The position numbers were made by a program, and so were the translations under genes. Positions 42,344-54,480 of a DNA stretch of 64,000 bases are shown here, piece after piece (the first letter of the stretch is position 1; each line of letters opens with the position of its first letter). Source of the stretch: Thelonectria olida (taxonomy: Eukaryota; Ascomycota; Sordariomycetes; Hypocreales; Nectriaceae); the NCBI GenBank assembly GCA_020736575.1, contig JAGPYM010000011.1, positions 496,001-560,000 on the forward strand. The letters are read 5' to 3'. The notes under the pieces were generated by a model. It did no database searches and was not told the DNA's origin. It saw nothing but the letters and a program-made list of their open reading frames with translations.

Positions 42344-44103
42344 ATGTCAAACCTCCCACAGTCGCATTCGGTCGCATCGGAGACTACGAGGCATGATGAC
42401 CCTGCTCACGATGAAGATTCCTCCGGCACAAGCCTTGCTCTCGAGCCGGTCCAGACAGGAACGTCATATAAACCACCTCAGATGAGAACGGCCCAGCGTC
42501 GTCTTGTCATGCTGTCCCTCTGCCTGACGCTGTTCCTCGGGGCACTGGACATTACCATCATCTCGACAGCGTTGCCAACCATTGCCAACAGCCTTCACGT
42601 CACAGCTCAGGAATATGCGTGGGTGGGCAGTGGTTACACGCTATCTACGACCGCGTCAACGCCCGTGTGGGCGAAGCTGTCTGACATCTTCGGTCGAAAA
42701 GCCATCATCATGACAACTACCGTCATATTTATGGTCGGAAGTCTTATTTGCGCTCTCGCCCACTCGAGTAGCATGCTCATTGGCGGGAGGGTCGTGCAGG
42801 GCCTCGGAGGTGGTGGCTCGTTGGTGCTTGTCACTATCATCATCGGTGACCTGTTCAGCCTAGCAGATAGAGCCAAGTACTATGGGCTCACTGGGATTGT
42901 GTTTGGGATCGCAAGTGCAGTTGGGCCTGTCCTGGGAGGTGTCTTTACGCAAGCCGTCAATTGGAGATGGTGCTGTAAGTGCAACTCCTATTCATCGATT
43001 TCCTCCATTGCTAACATTTGCCCCTAGTTTACATCAATCTCCCCTTCGATGGAGTCGCCTTGATAGTCCTCTTCTTTTTCCTCAAGGTCGACATCCAGAA
43101 GGAACCCATCATGCAAGGATTGAAAACTCTCGACTGGACCGGATTTGCACTCATCATCGGCGGAACGATATGCTTCCTCTACGGTCTAGAGACCGGCTCC
43201 GGTGGTCTTGAACCCTGGGACTCGCCAAAAGTCATCTGTCTTATTGTATTTGGCGTTCTCATCCTGGCTCTCTTTATGATTTGGGAAGCCAAGTTTGCCA
43301 AGAACCCCGTCATTCCGATTCAAATCTTCCAAAAGACAACAAACATCGCTTCGTTTACTGTCGCCTGCCTCCATTCCTTCATCTTCATTTCATACGATTT
43401 CTTCTTGCCATTGTATTTTCAAGTTATTCTCGGCTTCAAACCAATGATTTCCGGCGTCACACTGTTTGCCCTGATTCTTCCAATGTCCTTCATGACAATG
43501 GTTGGCGGTCTCATCACGCGGAAAACGGGACATTACGTCCTCATCATTCTTGTCGGAACGACGCTGATGACATTGGGCAACGGACTCTTTGTCAGCTTCG
43601 AAACGACGGTCAACTGGCCGAAGATGATCCTATTCCAGATGGTTGCAGGTGTGGGCTCCGGCGTCCTCTTCCAGAGTCCGATGATTGCACTGCAGAGCCA
43701 CTTACACCACAAGGACATGGCTGCGGCAATGTCTGCATACAGCTTCCTCCGAAGTCTTTTCACATCCGTCTCCATTGTGATCGGAACGGTCCTCATCCAG
43801 CGAAGTATTGGCGGAGGCGACTTGACCTCAGTCCACGGAGGACAGGATGCGGGGTCGACGACGAGTAAAAAGGACTATGTCACGGCCTTGCACAACATGT
43901 GGGCCTTTTACACAGGCATCGCGGGAATCATGATTGTTGCCTCGTGCTTCATCAAGCAGACGCCGTTGAAGAAATCTGGGGAAGCCGACGGATCGAGTTC
44001 GAGTTCTCGGTTGGAAGGAGGAACTATTCGGACCGACACTGGATCAGATGCATCAAAGAATAAAACGACCGAAGAAGCAAACGAGAAACAAGATTCTGCA
44101 TAG
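42344..44103 (+). CDS. MFS drug:H+ antiporter-type efflux transporter (14-helix type)
   Basis: Two exons, 42344-42974 and 43028-44103, 53-bp intron (gtaagt ... cccctag), 568 residues. The join gives NWRWCFYINLPFDGVAL, the family motif between helices 6 and 7. Helix 1 carries the antiporter motif FLGALDITIISTALPTIA. Motif A follows as AKLSDIFGRKAIIM, and the conserved QGLGGGGSLVLVTIIIGD and GIVFGIASAVGPVLGG blocks are present. A hydrophilic N-terminus of about 55 residues and a charged C-terminal tail flank the membrane part. Fungal members of this DHA2-like group export toxins, fungicides or siderophores at the plasma membrane. Located beside an ABC pump, which fits an export role, but no biosynthetic backbone lies in the window. 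Confidence 0.9.
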
Positions 44104-44731
44104 AAAATGGACTATAGATGAGCTATATAGAGTTGTAGACTAACCATATTGACTACCACGGATCGACGCTCTCCGTTGACTTACTCCGCCATGTCATATG
44201 ACGTTTCACTGGCCTCCCCGTCTTATATCCATCCAAGGTGGAAGCGTTTCATTTCGGTCACTTTTCATCCCATCAGCACCCGATGCACGCATGTGACGCC
44301 TCGCAGCCTGAAAGGAGCCTCATGCGACCTATCCACCACGTGCTGGTCAAACTCGACACCAGCGCTCCTATGCTAAAGGATGGGAGCACTCGTTCGTCCA
44401 GTAATCGCTACAAGCCATTTATCCGTGACAATATCACCACCTTGCTTTGGTCGAGTAGCGCGTTTCTAATCGCGCCGACTCTCGGTGAAACCTGCATCGA
44501 CCAGGGCCACCCCCGTCGTGATCCTGTCATTCCCCAAAGGGGGATTCACAGCCCGGGTTCACAGGACCCCGCGATAATCTAATGCGGAGGGAGCGACCCG
44601 TTTGATGAAGCGGTTTTGGATGAGCATTTCTTTGGGTCTTATTTATATTGGATGTTTCGTCGACCTCTTGGTAGCATCTCGCTGATGTGAATCTTCAGAC
44701 TTAGTCAACACCGCAAACACCACTCGCCAAC
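44104..44731 (+). promoter_or_regulatory. Alpha-amylase upstream region with TATA-like box
   Basis: 628 bases. A TATA-like TATTTATATT lies at 44640-44649, about 83 bases before the amylase ATG. I looked for CGG-N8-type AmyR sites and found CGG triplets but no clear canonical pair. The short plus frames here are not credible genes. Confidence 0.5.
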
Positions 44732-46397
44732 ATGAAGCTCTCCTTGGCTGCTCTACTCGCTGCAGCTATCGCCTCTGTTGCTGGCCTCTCAGCAGATGGA
44801 TGGTCTAAGCAGAGCATCTATCAAGTCATGACTGATCGGTTTGCTCGCACTGATGGGAATAATGCAGCAGCTTGCGACTCCTCTGCCGCGCAATACTGTG
44901 GCGGTTCTTTTCAGGGCCTGATCAAGAAACTTGATTACATCCAAAACATGGGCTTCACGGCAATCTGGATCTCGCCAATCGTTGCAAACATCGAAGTGCC
45001 GAGCAACGAGGGTTGGGGGTAAGTATCCTAACCTCTATCCTCACACGAAGTGGTTTTGCGGCTTACACACGCCGATAGACAAGCATATCATGGCTACTGG
45101 GCCGAGAACATTTGGTCCATCAACAGCCATTTCGGCACAGCAGCCGACTTGAAGGCACTATCGGATGCCCTTCATGATAGGGGAATGGTATGACCATCGC
45201 GTATCATAGACTGAAGTTGGAGTCGACTCACATAAATCAGTATCTCATGGTTGATATCGTCACCAACCACATGGGTTACAATGGATGCGGTGCCTGTGTC
45301 GACTACAGCATATACGACGCTTTCCCCAGTGTTAGTCCTTCTGTGGCGACACTCATTCAGCCATGTGCTAATGCTACTTCCAGTCTTCCTACTTCCACAA
45401 CTTCTGCCTCATCGACTATAGTGACGAGTATTCCGCCAACATCCAAACCTGCTGGGAAGGTGACAACACCATCAGTTTGCCCGATCTTCGCACCGAAAAC
45501 GACAACGTGCGAACCATCTGGTTCGACTGGATTGAGAAGCTCGTCTCCAACTACTCCATCGATGGGCTCCGAATTGACAGCGCCAAGCACATCGAAAAGT
45601 CGTTCCACACACCATTCGAGCAAGCTGCCGGGGTGTACACCATCGGAGAAGTCCTGAACGGCGACCCGGACTACACATTCCCGTTCCAAGACGTGATGAG
45701 CGGCGTCCTGAACTACCCCATGTACTACTGGCTTGTCCGGGCTTTTGGGAGCACCAGCGGCGATTTCACCGAGCTCGCCACTGGTCTGGACACAGTCAAG
45801 AACGATGCAGTCAACTCAAGCCTCTTGGGCACCTTCATGGAGAACCATGATCAGAATCGCTTCCCTACAATCACCACCGACAATGCCCTCAACAAAAATG
45901 CCATCGCTTTCACGATTCTTCAAGACGGCATCCCCATCATCTTCCAAGGACAGGAGCAATTCTACAATGGCGACGATCAGACTGGCCGCGCGGCAATCTG
46001 GCTGTCCGGCTACAGCACCTCGACCGAATGGTACAAGCATATCGCTGCCCTCAACCAAATCCGCAATCAAGCCATCTACAAGAGTAGTACCTACATCAAC
46101 TACCACGCCTGGGTGCCCTACAAGGACACCTCAACGCTTGTTATGCGCAAGGGCTTCGACGGCAACCAGATCATCTCGGTGCTTAGCAAGTCGGGCTCGT
46201 TAGCTTCAAACAAGAGTCTTACGCTGAGCCAGTCGGTGACGGGCTTCTCTGCAAACCAGGTCGTGTATGAGATCCTGACGTGCACGAGTTCGACGGTGAG
46301 TAGCAGTGGGTCGTTGAGTGTCACGATCAAGGGGGGGCAGCCTTTGGTGTTTTATCCAAAGAGCCAGATTACTGATAGTGGCATTTGCTCGCAATAA
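44732..46397 (+). CDS. Secreted GH13 alpha-amylase (TAKA-amylase type)
   Basis: Four exons (44732-45018, 45079-45187, 45241-45330, 45384-46397; introns 53-60 bp), 499 residues, the same length as the Aspergillus TAKA-amylase precursor. Residues 1-21 are a signal peptide ([19 protein letters not shown]). The (beta/alpha)8 barrel shows all GH13 regions: DIVTNHMGY (region I), GLRIDSAKH with nucleophile Asp227 (II), [10 protein letters not shown] with acid/base Glu251 (III) and [10 protein letters not shown] with Asp318 (IV). These equal the mature TAKA positions 206, 230 and 297 plus a 21-residue leader. Paired Cys are retained. There is no C-terminal CBM20 starch-binding domain. The enzyme hydrolyses internal alpha-1,4 bonds of starch outside the cell. 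Confidence 0.96.
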
Positions 46398-48111
46398 GGA
46401 GTTGTTCGATGGGATTGGGCGCTTGGTGAATGAAGAAGCAAATGGATGTCTCGACCTGAAAATTGAACTAGTCGGAGACCAAGCTCACTTCGACATCGCT
46501 TCCACCATGACGATTCCTACATGTCTGCAGTGCCATGTCGACCCAGTGAGGAGGTTTATGGACCGGTCATCTGCGAATAAAGAAACCAAGCCAAGGTCAC
46601 TATTGACCACATAGAAACGAAATTACGAACGACGGTCTTCAACAAACATACCTACCTACTCAGAAGAGTAACTTTGGTGCGTTCGGCAAGTCCTAACAGC
46701 CACATATGCCCTAAGGCTATGGCTTGCGAAATAAATTCATCATACTGGCGAACTCTAGTCCTGCGTTCCAAGATTGACGTTAAGTATAATATCCGTACCC
46801 TGTCACATGGCTCTACCGGGAAGTAAGGCCTGAGATTGAAGCCCATAACATGAAGTAGCTGTATCTTAAAACTTGAGATCTCGACGTAGTAGCCATAGCC
46901 ATGTTAAACGGAACTTCGTGATCAGACAGATCAGCTGAAGCTAGAAGCGTTGGTTTGATGTTAGATGTATCCGTAGAAGTCAATGACCGCTCTACGGGAA
47001 TTATTTCATTCCCACTTGTATCTCGTAGCAGCAGAGTCTCAGTTTCTTAGATAATTCCCAGACATCATTAGTGTGTATGTCATCTTGATGATGGGAGCCT
47101 TCGGTGTGTCCATGTGGTTCAATATTTTAACTATCAAGACTATGTACGCAGATTGAATCTTGAATTTCATCCGCAAGGTATAGAGTAGCCTTTGCCAAAG
47201 GTCAATGCCTCATCTGGCATCAAGTTGTAAAGTCTGAGTACTCTATGAAACGTCTTAGAGATAAGCGGCTGCCTCGCGGAATCAGTCTGCCTCACGGGGA
47301 GAGCTCGTCTCCTGGGCGCAAGCAGACTGTCAGGAACCCTGCAAATTCGTAATGTGTCTTACGGCACTGCCCGGAAGGCAAACATTGATCATCAGCTGCG
47401 GAAGCAATCTGTTACGCGGATCCGCAACTGACGCATGCATGCGCTAGTGGAATGAAATACCCTCCTAGGACTCCTGGAGGATGCCCGATCTGAGTCAGTG
47501 TGTCCGCAGCCGCGCACCTCGGGTAGGACTTGCATGATCGGACGGCGAAAGGAATGCTTCTACGATAATTCCATCCCGAAATGTTCTCGAAAATTAGAAT
47601 TTACAATGGAATGATTGGACTACCCCACGCACGCTCAATGCGGCCCAGTTCTAATATGAGTGAATTTCAAGCCTCTGCGCCGTCCTTGCACTTTGAGAAT
47701 GGTATCATTATGAGTTTGTGCTCAGATGTTCAGACCCTGAGAGGTTTGAAAGATCGTAAGTTATAGCTTGAATTAGTCTCTCATGTCTCGTGATATCAAA
47801 ATATTGCCGTGTCCTGAAAGGGTGTTCTAAAGTGCTGGTGTCGGTTTGTTGAACTCGCGAAGTAGTCTACAGGACTGTGAGTCTGAGGCGAGGTGACGCA
47901 CTCGCTCGACGTTGGGAAACCAGTCAAGCACACCTATTACTTACTATGTAATGAGGGATTGGTTCCTAGTAATGTGATGTATGTAGTACGTAGGAAATTT
48001 GTGTTGGATGAAAACAAGAGCGTACTGAAATAGAAATAAGAAGTCAAGCGATCAACGTTCCCAGCTTCGCCCCAGCTGTTGGGCAGCCTTCCATCCGCTT
48101 TATCGCCCTGC
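46398..48111. other. Gene-free region, 1.7 kb
   Basis: 3' flank of the amylase gene and of the converging HET-domain gene. All frames are short; I see no domain, RNA or transposon signature. Confidence 0.55.
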
Positions 48112-50439
48112 TCAGCCAGATCCCTTCTTCGAGCATCGTTGTATGACCTCATCAACCATCCGGTCAAGAACTCTTTGCTGCAGAGCTTGCATCACAACCC
48201 TACTTCGCTGCATCCTTGCGCCATGGACCTCCTGGCGTGCTATGAAATTCGAAACAATCTCAAATCCCTTCTGTGCCCAGAAATCTCTGAGCGACCTCAT
48301 ATAGGACTCAGTGCTGGTCAAAAAGTAAGGCGTTTCTGGTCTTTCATCATCAGGAAAAATCGTCGCCCAGATTGAGTACCATTGTTCTTCCCTAGACAGG
48401 GAGGTATCTGGACGCCTTGAAAGTCGCTTCATCTGAGCATTTGACAATCCTTCAACGTCCTGAGGTCGCCTCAAAATACAGCACCTCTGTCTTATATGGT
48501 CGTCACAAGTCGCAGACAAAGCAAATATCTCATAGCAACGAGGGCAATAATACGGCTTGCGGTGAGCCGCCAAAAGGTGTCGAGTAAGGTGTCGTATGGT
48601 GGGAAAGCCGCCGTGCTTGATGCAATTCTGACATTGGCCAGGGTTTCGAAGTTGACAAGGACAGGCAAAGAGACGTGTCTTGGCATGTGCACCACTCTCG
48701 GATCCGGAATCCTCAGAATCGCTGACAGAATCGATATGATCCCACTCGACATCTGCGTTCTTCTTCCGCTTCTTAATCACAGGCTTCCCTTTGTTCCTCT
48801 TTCTGATGGGTGAAGGCCACTCCGTGAAGTGTCTGAGTGCTTCGGCCACCAATTCATCTGTATACCTGGCGAGAGGGTGTTTGTCGCCCAAAATTGGAAA
48901 GACAGTATCGGTTGACTCCAGGTCCTCGCTCTCAGAGCCCGAGTCACTAGAGACATCGCTCGAGTAATCGCTCGAGTAATCGCTGTCCTCCATTGCTAGG
49001 TCCTTGGAACTCGTCTCATCTTCAACTAGTCCCCCTTTCAATACTGTTCCTGTCGTTGCACCTGAAAAGATGCTCCCTTGATCCCCCATTGAAGTCCTAT
49101 TGCGTGGCATCGCTGACGTCATCTGGCATGAGAGTACGGATGATTTCATTGTGTCGGGTGAGACAGGCTCAAATCTCGAAAAGGAACAAGTTCCTAGCTT
49201 GGTGCATTCCTCACGGCTAAGATCGAGTACATCTGGGGCAGATCGGCGGACTGGACTCGTTCTGTCGGTATCGCGTTTTTTCCCTCGGATCCTCTCTGTG
49301 CTCTGTGAACGATTGTAGTCCTCTGTAGCAATCAGTTGTGACGTCCTTGCGTTCAAGTCGCGTCGTATGCAAATAGTTCTTGCAGTTCCTTTGGGGAGCT
49401 CAGATATGTTGAGCAGATGAGGCGTCGACCGCACGTATGTATTCTTCCAAGCCTTCAATGGTATTCCCATACCGGCTGTGCCATCTCCTTCCTTTATGTT
49501 TCTCATTAGGCACAGAAGTGGCGTCGCGTTCGCGCTGTCCCCTTCAAACACGTCGTGAATCAAGAGCCCTGCTGAGACCATCTGCATGGTCCCCCTTATT
49601 TGTAGAGGTTCCGGCAGTGAATCGACTCTGAAATGACTGAACTCGGATGGGAAGCGAGCAAATAGGCCACGGTATCGCTGATCTCCGGTAGACTGCCAAG
49701 CGAATAGAGTCGAATCGTCTGTATACTTCGAAATCTCTTCCTGAAGCCTGAGAAATGCTCGCGAGCCTTCTCCATAAATAATGGGAATGCTAACGCCGAA
49801 GATACCGAGAAGAGAGTATGCCACGTCCTCCGGTCGATCGGCTGATAGTCCAGCCGCCCAGGACATTCTCCTCCCAATAGAGAAGTCATCCAAACATTCC
49901 GAGTCTTCAAGTGCTGCCCGATCGATTTGGAGAACTCTGGAGAGGCACGGTAAAAGTGATTGCTTGGTCCCAATCCTAGTCCAGTCTCTGTCGTAGAACT
50001 GTATATCTGGGGGCGCTATGAGTTCTTGAAGCACCCAAACCCGTTTTCTCCACTGGGTCCGGTCGATACACTCGACTGGGTCATCGAATGAGACATCGCC
50101 GAGACGTACAAGGCAAACTCGACAGTTCTGGTAGATGTCGAACATCGAGTTGATAGCATCAGAAAGGTCTGCACTTGAAGATTTATCGATGCACAGGGAA
50201 CCGATCCAGATCTTATCGACACCGAAGGACTTCGCTTTCGAGCGAGCCCCGAGGATCGTGGGACTATCAAGCCACTCCGGGAGCCTAGGAGCTTTAAAAC
50301 CATCGAAATGAGAGGTTTTCGGATCCTCAGGAGGAATTATGTCGAAATCCCAGCAATAGGGCACGGCCGCGTAGGGAGGGGCGGCGGCAGCATGGGTCTG
50401 GTGGCTGAGCTCGCCAGTCTCAATGTCGAGGAGACGCAT
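48112..50439 (-). CDS. HET-domain protein with C-terminal C2H2-like zinc-finger module
   Basis: Intronless, 775 residues. The N-terminal half is a heterokaryon-incompatibility (HET) domain: MRLLDIETGEL, YAAVPYCW, IWIGSLCIDKSSSADLSDAI, NSMFDIYQNCRVCL, VWVLQELIAPPDIQFYDRDW, RMSWAA and AYSLLGIFGVSIPIIYGEG. Usual family strings such as SYVWG and VWIDTCCIDK are altered (PYCWD, IWIGSLCIDK). A Ser/Asp-rich acidic linker (about 480-570) leads to a zinc-finger-like module at about 588-660 (ACPCQ, C-x2-C, TRHLLAAH, YYCPRCYEIF, DDHIRQRCC), followed by EEQWYSIWATIF. HET domains trigger regulated cell death after non-self contact; the C-terminal module probably senses or binds. Three neighbouring genes carry the same module. 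Confidence 0.9.
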   Translation of the reverse strand: MRLLDIETGELSHQTHAAAAPPYAAVPYCWDFDIIPPEDPKTSHFDGFKAPRLPEWLDSPTILGARSKAKSFGVDKIWIGSLCIDKSSSADLSDAINSMFDIYQNCRVCLVRLGDVSFDDPVECIDRTQWRKRVWVLQELIAPPDIQFYDRDWTRIGTKQSLLPCLSRVLQIDRAALEDSECLDDFSIGRRMSWAAGLSADRPEDVAYSLLGIFGVSIPIIYGEGSRAFLRLQEEISKYTDDSTLFAWQSTGDQRYRGLFARFPSEFSHFRVDSLPEPLQIRGTMQMVSAGLLIHDVFEGDSANATPLLCLMRNIKEGDGTAGMGIPLKAWKNTYVRSTPHLLNISELPKGTARTICIRRDLNARTSQLIATEDYNRSQSTERIRGKKRDTDRTSPVRRSAPDVLDLSREECTKLGTCSFSRFEPVSPDTMKSSVLSCQMTSAMPRNRTSMGDQGSIFSGATTGTVLKGGLVEDETSSKDLAMEDSDYSSDYSSDVSSDSGSESEDLESTDTVFPILGDKHPLARYTDELVAEALRHFTEWPSPIRKRNKGKPVIKKRKKNADVEWDHIDSVSDSEDSGSESGAHAKTRLFACPCQLRNPGQCQNCIKHGGFPTIRHLTRHLLAAHRKPYYCPRCYEIFALSATCDDHIRQRCCILRRPQDVEGLSNAQMKRLSRRPDTSLSREEQWYSIWATIFPDDERPETPYFLTSTESYMRSLRDFWAQKGFEIVSNFIARQEVHGARMQRSRVVMQALQQRVLDRMVDEVIQRCSKKGSG

Positions 50440-52786
50440 GTTCGCAATGAACTAGCTGGACGCAAGAACAAGCACACTAAAAACCATTTCCTCGACAAAT
50501 GTAGAGGTGTTATTTCTGTGCTCCTTATACTAGGGCCACTGTTTTTTGCTCGTGCTGCCTTTCAAGGCCATCCTGCAGGTCGTGTTCAGCTTGTGCCGAT
50601 GCCAACGGCGCAGCCGTGCACCAATAGCAGTTGACCCTCGGGCAGCACTAATCCCTCCTCATGATTTAAAAAGGCATCGGCAGGCCAGCCATCCTTCGCT
50701 TAGCCGCTGCGGCTGGCATGGAGGACTTGGGAGAGAGAGATTGGGTTTCTGGACGCCCAACGCCCACGTCGCGGGTCGCAAACCATCCGTTCGGGGCGAC
50801 GGTGCTCCTTTTGGCCCTTTGAAGTGGTGGAGCTGACGAAGGAAGTTTGCCAGACGTCTCAGCCGCCACAGTTAATGCCACATATACTAGTTAATAATGC
50901 AATGCAGTCATAAATTGAAGGCAGCCATCACAAGCCGACAACACGACAATACTACCTCGTTACGACACAAGTTCAAACACGCTTTCAAGCTTCTTAGTTG
51001 AAACCTTCAATGTTTGGCTATCTTCTTAATTACACCGAGAGTCAAATGATGACTTGAGGCGCGTACAGTGACACGTTCCATACCTCCTGACCACATCCGA
51101 GCTTACCATACCCAGGAGGCTAAGAGTCTTGTGCCAGTAACAACGAGCAAGGCAGCTCTATGCCTGCCCCTGACATTTCAGGTCTGAAACGTGAGATCCG
51201 CCTCTCGAGGTCCACGGTCTTTGAAGCTCGTATTTGATCCGTAACAAATACCGTTTCCGGATCATGATGGTTCCACATTAGCCGGCGTTGGCTACTCTGA
51301 GGGGTGAATGCACACTACCTAGGCTTTGGAATCGTGACAACGCGCCTATCAGTACTGGCTGTAGACTACCTGGGTAAGGCAAGGTGTACCCCTAGCATTG
51401 AAAGTCAACTATCACATATCAACTCCAATCATGAACGAATACGTAAGATGTGAGGGCCTCATCTGATCCACAAAGCCATGCCAATCTCTGTGTTGCGTCG
51501 TGAGCCTATTCTGGCCAGCTTTTTATAGCAATATTGCAGCCTCCTGAGGGAGCCACCGCGAAAGTGTTCACGCTTCTTAATAAAGCTTGCTGGGATACTA
51601 CACTGGCCTGGTCGAACGCTGCTCTGTTGGACACCATTTGGACTGCGCTAGGTCTGCATCATTGTATAAGTACCTAGATTGCAGCAATATATGACCATCA
51701 GCTATCGCACGATTCCTTCTAATTTGTATTTCCATGGTTGTCGTCTTGGTGAACTCCGGGCATAACATGTGACCGATACTGAATATGTCCGTTGTAATGT
51801 GCCACTATTTAGACGGTCAAGACCAGACGATCAAGAAATTCTCCTCTGCACAGATGAGTAGAGGAGATTCCTTAAGGGACCATGCGTGGTCTCATATCTA
51901 ATATAAGTTATGCTATTGTAGCGAGGTGAAGAAGTCGACGCAGGGCAAAATACAGGGAATAGTGTTAGAGACCCATTTTAGCTCCATCCACCAAGACTTG
52001 TTTGCTCAAGCATGGGTTTTAAGTTGATATATATTAGAAATGCAATTGACGTCGGGTGCTATTGCTCTCCTTTAACAGTCCTTTCTGAACAATAGTGGCG
52101 GAATCCTCGCTGGGCATTACTGCAGACGCATCGCAGCCTAAGAGACACACACACTTATCAATTCACCTATGGAGGCGGCTTTCGACATGCAAGTTATATG
52201 GGTTTCATTTACGACTGGATGAAGCCTGCAATCTTAGCTTCTGATAGCACCTGTATCTTGCTTACCTACCATAGGTACCCAAAATGGGTACCAAACACCA
52301 AATGTATCAATTAGGCACCAGCCAATTCCTCTGACTTCGTCCACAATAAAGTGTAATCCTACGTAGTTATACTGCCTGGAAAGGTAACATACTTTTATAG
52401 GTAGATAGGGTGGCTTCTTGCTTTAAACCCACCTATCTTCCCTTAACATGGGGCTTAGGCATTATTAGGCAGTAATTGGTTTAACTATAGTAAAGAATGA
52501 GGTAGTTTTAAAGAATGCAAATTACAAGAACATCAAATCGCCTTTAGTCACATTACTAAAAACAAAGGGAATCAAGTCGGTTTCAGTAATATTGGAAATA
52601 GTCTGCTAGTTAATACCTTTATTGATACCTAAATAGCTAGCTACCTATAGTAGACTAAGGAGTGAAGAATTCATCAAAAGAAGACTGAAGCGAGCGTAGG
52701 AGTGACGTTAAGAATTTCATCAAAAAAAGGGCAAAGGAAGGAACTTGAGTTGGATATTGAAATGAAGAATGATTCTCCCTCCTCGT
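50440..52786. other. Gene-free AT-rich region, 2.3 kb
   Basis: No coding frame of note. From about 51700 the sequence becomes AT-rich with many ctacc/taggta strings. A perfect inverted repeat ggtaccca-aaa-tgggtacc sits at 52274-52292. The region could be decayed repeat sequence, but I see no transposase relic or terminal repeats. Confidence 0.5.
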
Positions 52787-54480
52787 TCAGAAAAGCCTGG
52801 AGTGATTCGACCTGGCCTGTCGCCCCTGCGTTGGGTCTAACTCCACCTCACTTAGGTGGACATATCCTGGTGGAGCTGGGGGGACCCAACTTGCAGGATC
52901 ATTATGGCCAAAATCGAGATGATAAGAGCCTGGAGGAGCAGGAGGTGTAGGAGGTGCAGGAGGTGCAGGATCGTCCGGGCCAAAATCGTGGGGATAGGAG
53001 CCTGGAGGAGCAGGAACTGCAAGCCCAGGCATGGCGGGAGTTTGGTTAAAGCCAGGTGGGCCTGGAGCAAAAGCCAGGGCCTGGGTTTGGACTTGAATGG
53101 ATGTGTTGTCCGTAAAGCCGGTCGATTCACCCTGGGGGAATGGAGTTAAAGTTCTCATTCTCGCCTGATCCAGAGAAGCAGCCCAGCGATGGAGGAATGG
53201 GAGAAAATAGTCATCGAATCGGTCTGAGAGTAGACGGGTGAAGAAACCTCTGTCGTTAGTCAGGGCACCAAGCAACCATTGACCCATAGTAAGTTTGTAT
53301 GGTGACCAGGGCGGCTCTCTACTGGGGAAGAGCACATCCCATATACCGTACCAGGTTTCCTCTCCTTGGCTCCCTCGATGCTGCAAGCGGCAACCGGGGG
53401 CAAGACAGCTGCCGTCCTCCAATGTCTTATGAGGGCCCTGTCGTAGATTGACAGCTTTGACACGATCCATGAGGCTTTGCGAGATGCCAGGAATGACTCT
53501 GTCAGACTCGGAGCAATTCACTTCTCGGTTGTGCCTGTCGCGCTCCAGGCGTTGCCGGTCGAGATCCTCGGGCTTTTTCCCGGTACCAAAGGTTCTTTTG
53601 CAGGTAGCGCAGTGCACGATTTGCACATGATCTCTCTCGATATGACGTTTGACAGCGGAGGGATCGGAAGGCCTGGCCCCGATGCAAGATTGGTATTCCG
53701 ACCGGTCGCGCAGATAAAATGGGCATTCATAACGCTGAGAAGTCTTCGATTTGGTCTTGGATTTCTTCGAATCTCCGTCCTCTGGGAGCTCGCCTTCACT
53801 CTCCGACGCTTGCCCATTCTCCTGGTCGTTGTGACGGTTGCCTCCGGCGTTGCGCCGTTTGCGGGGAATCCCAGACGATGAGGAGCCGCCGCGACTAGTT
53901 CCGGCCAAGCCCTGAGAACGGGAACTACCCGCCTGGTTTCTGCCGCCGCGACCCCTGTTCTGACCATTGACTTGAGCGTCAGATTGAAGGATGAGATTCA
54001 AAAGTACGAAAAGGAGCAGAAGCCAGGTACATTCGCCAACCGCGAGAACGCGATCGATTCGCCATTCCTGATGGCTGGTGTTCGAGTTGGGTGACAGATG
54101 CGATCCTTTCAAGGGAGCCGAGAGAGTGTCGGCGATCGAGGTAGCCTCATTAGGCGTGGCCGTCTCAAGCGGGAGCTAATCATAAGGTTAACGGGGTCAG
54201 TCGAGGTACGGTAGGAGACGTAGGTAGGTATGTAAACGAGGATTATATCATGAAAGAACGAACTGAGAAGACATACCATGTGGATCTCTGCCTGACGGAT
54301 ATGGAGCGCTTGGTTGCCGAGGGTCGCACAATAAATTGTTTGATTTTCTTGTGTTCCGAGACACTTCGTGCTGATGCAGACCGGGTTGCCGACGAGGTTG
54401 GCATAGGCGGCGAGCGCCATCGTGACGCCAACTGCACAAGTTGTCCAGAGAATGAACCAAAAAGACACAAAGGTCGACAA
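52787..54480 (-). CDS. Membrane-anchored protein with the C2H2-like module and a proline-rich tail
   Basis: Two exons, 54480-54277 and 54175-52787, with a 101-bp intron (gtatgt ... gattag); 530 residues. Exon 1 begins with a hydrophobic signal or anchor (FVSFWFILWTTCAVGVTMAL) and a short region with three Cys. Exon 2 supplies a second hydrophobic segment (CTWLLLLFVLLNLIL), an Arg/Gly/Ser-rich stretch, then the zinc-finger-like module from about residue 217 (YECPFYLRD, SCIG, AVKRHIERDH, HCATCKRTF), TWYGIWDVLFPS and a Pro-rich tail (PPAPPGSYHLDFGHND). The order resembles a receptor: small outer domain, membrane, inner module. The second exon alone is open and could start without exon 1; transcript data would decide. 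Shares its module with the HET gene next door. Confidence 0.68.

Noticed and set aside
29428..44103. Secondary-metabolite biosynthetic gene cluster
   Set aside because: Regulator and transporters are present but no core biosynthetic enzyme, so the label is not supported.
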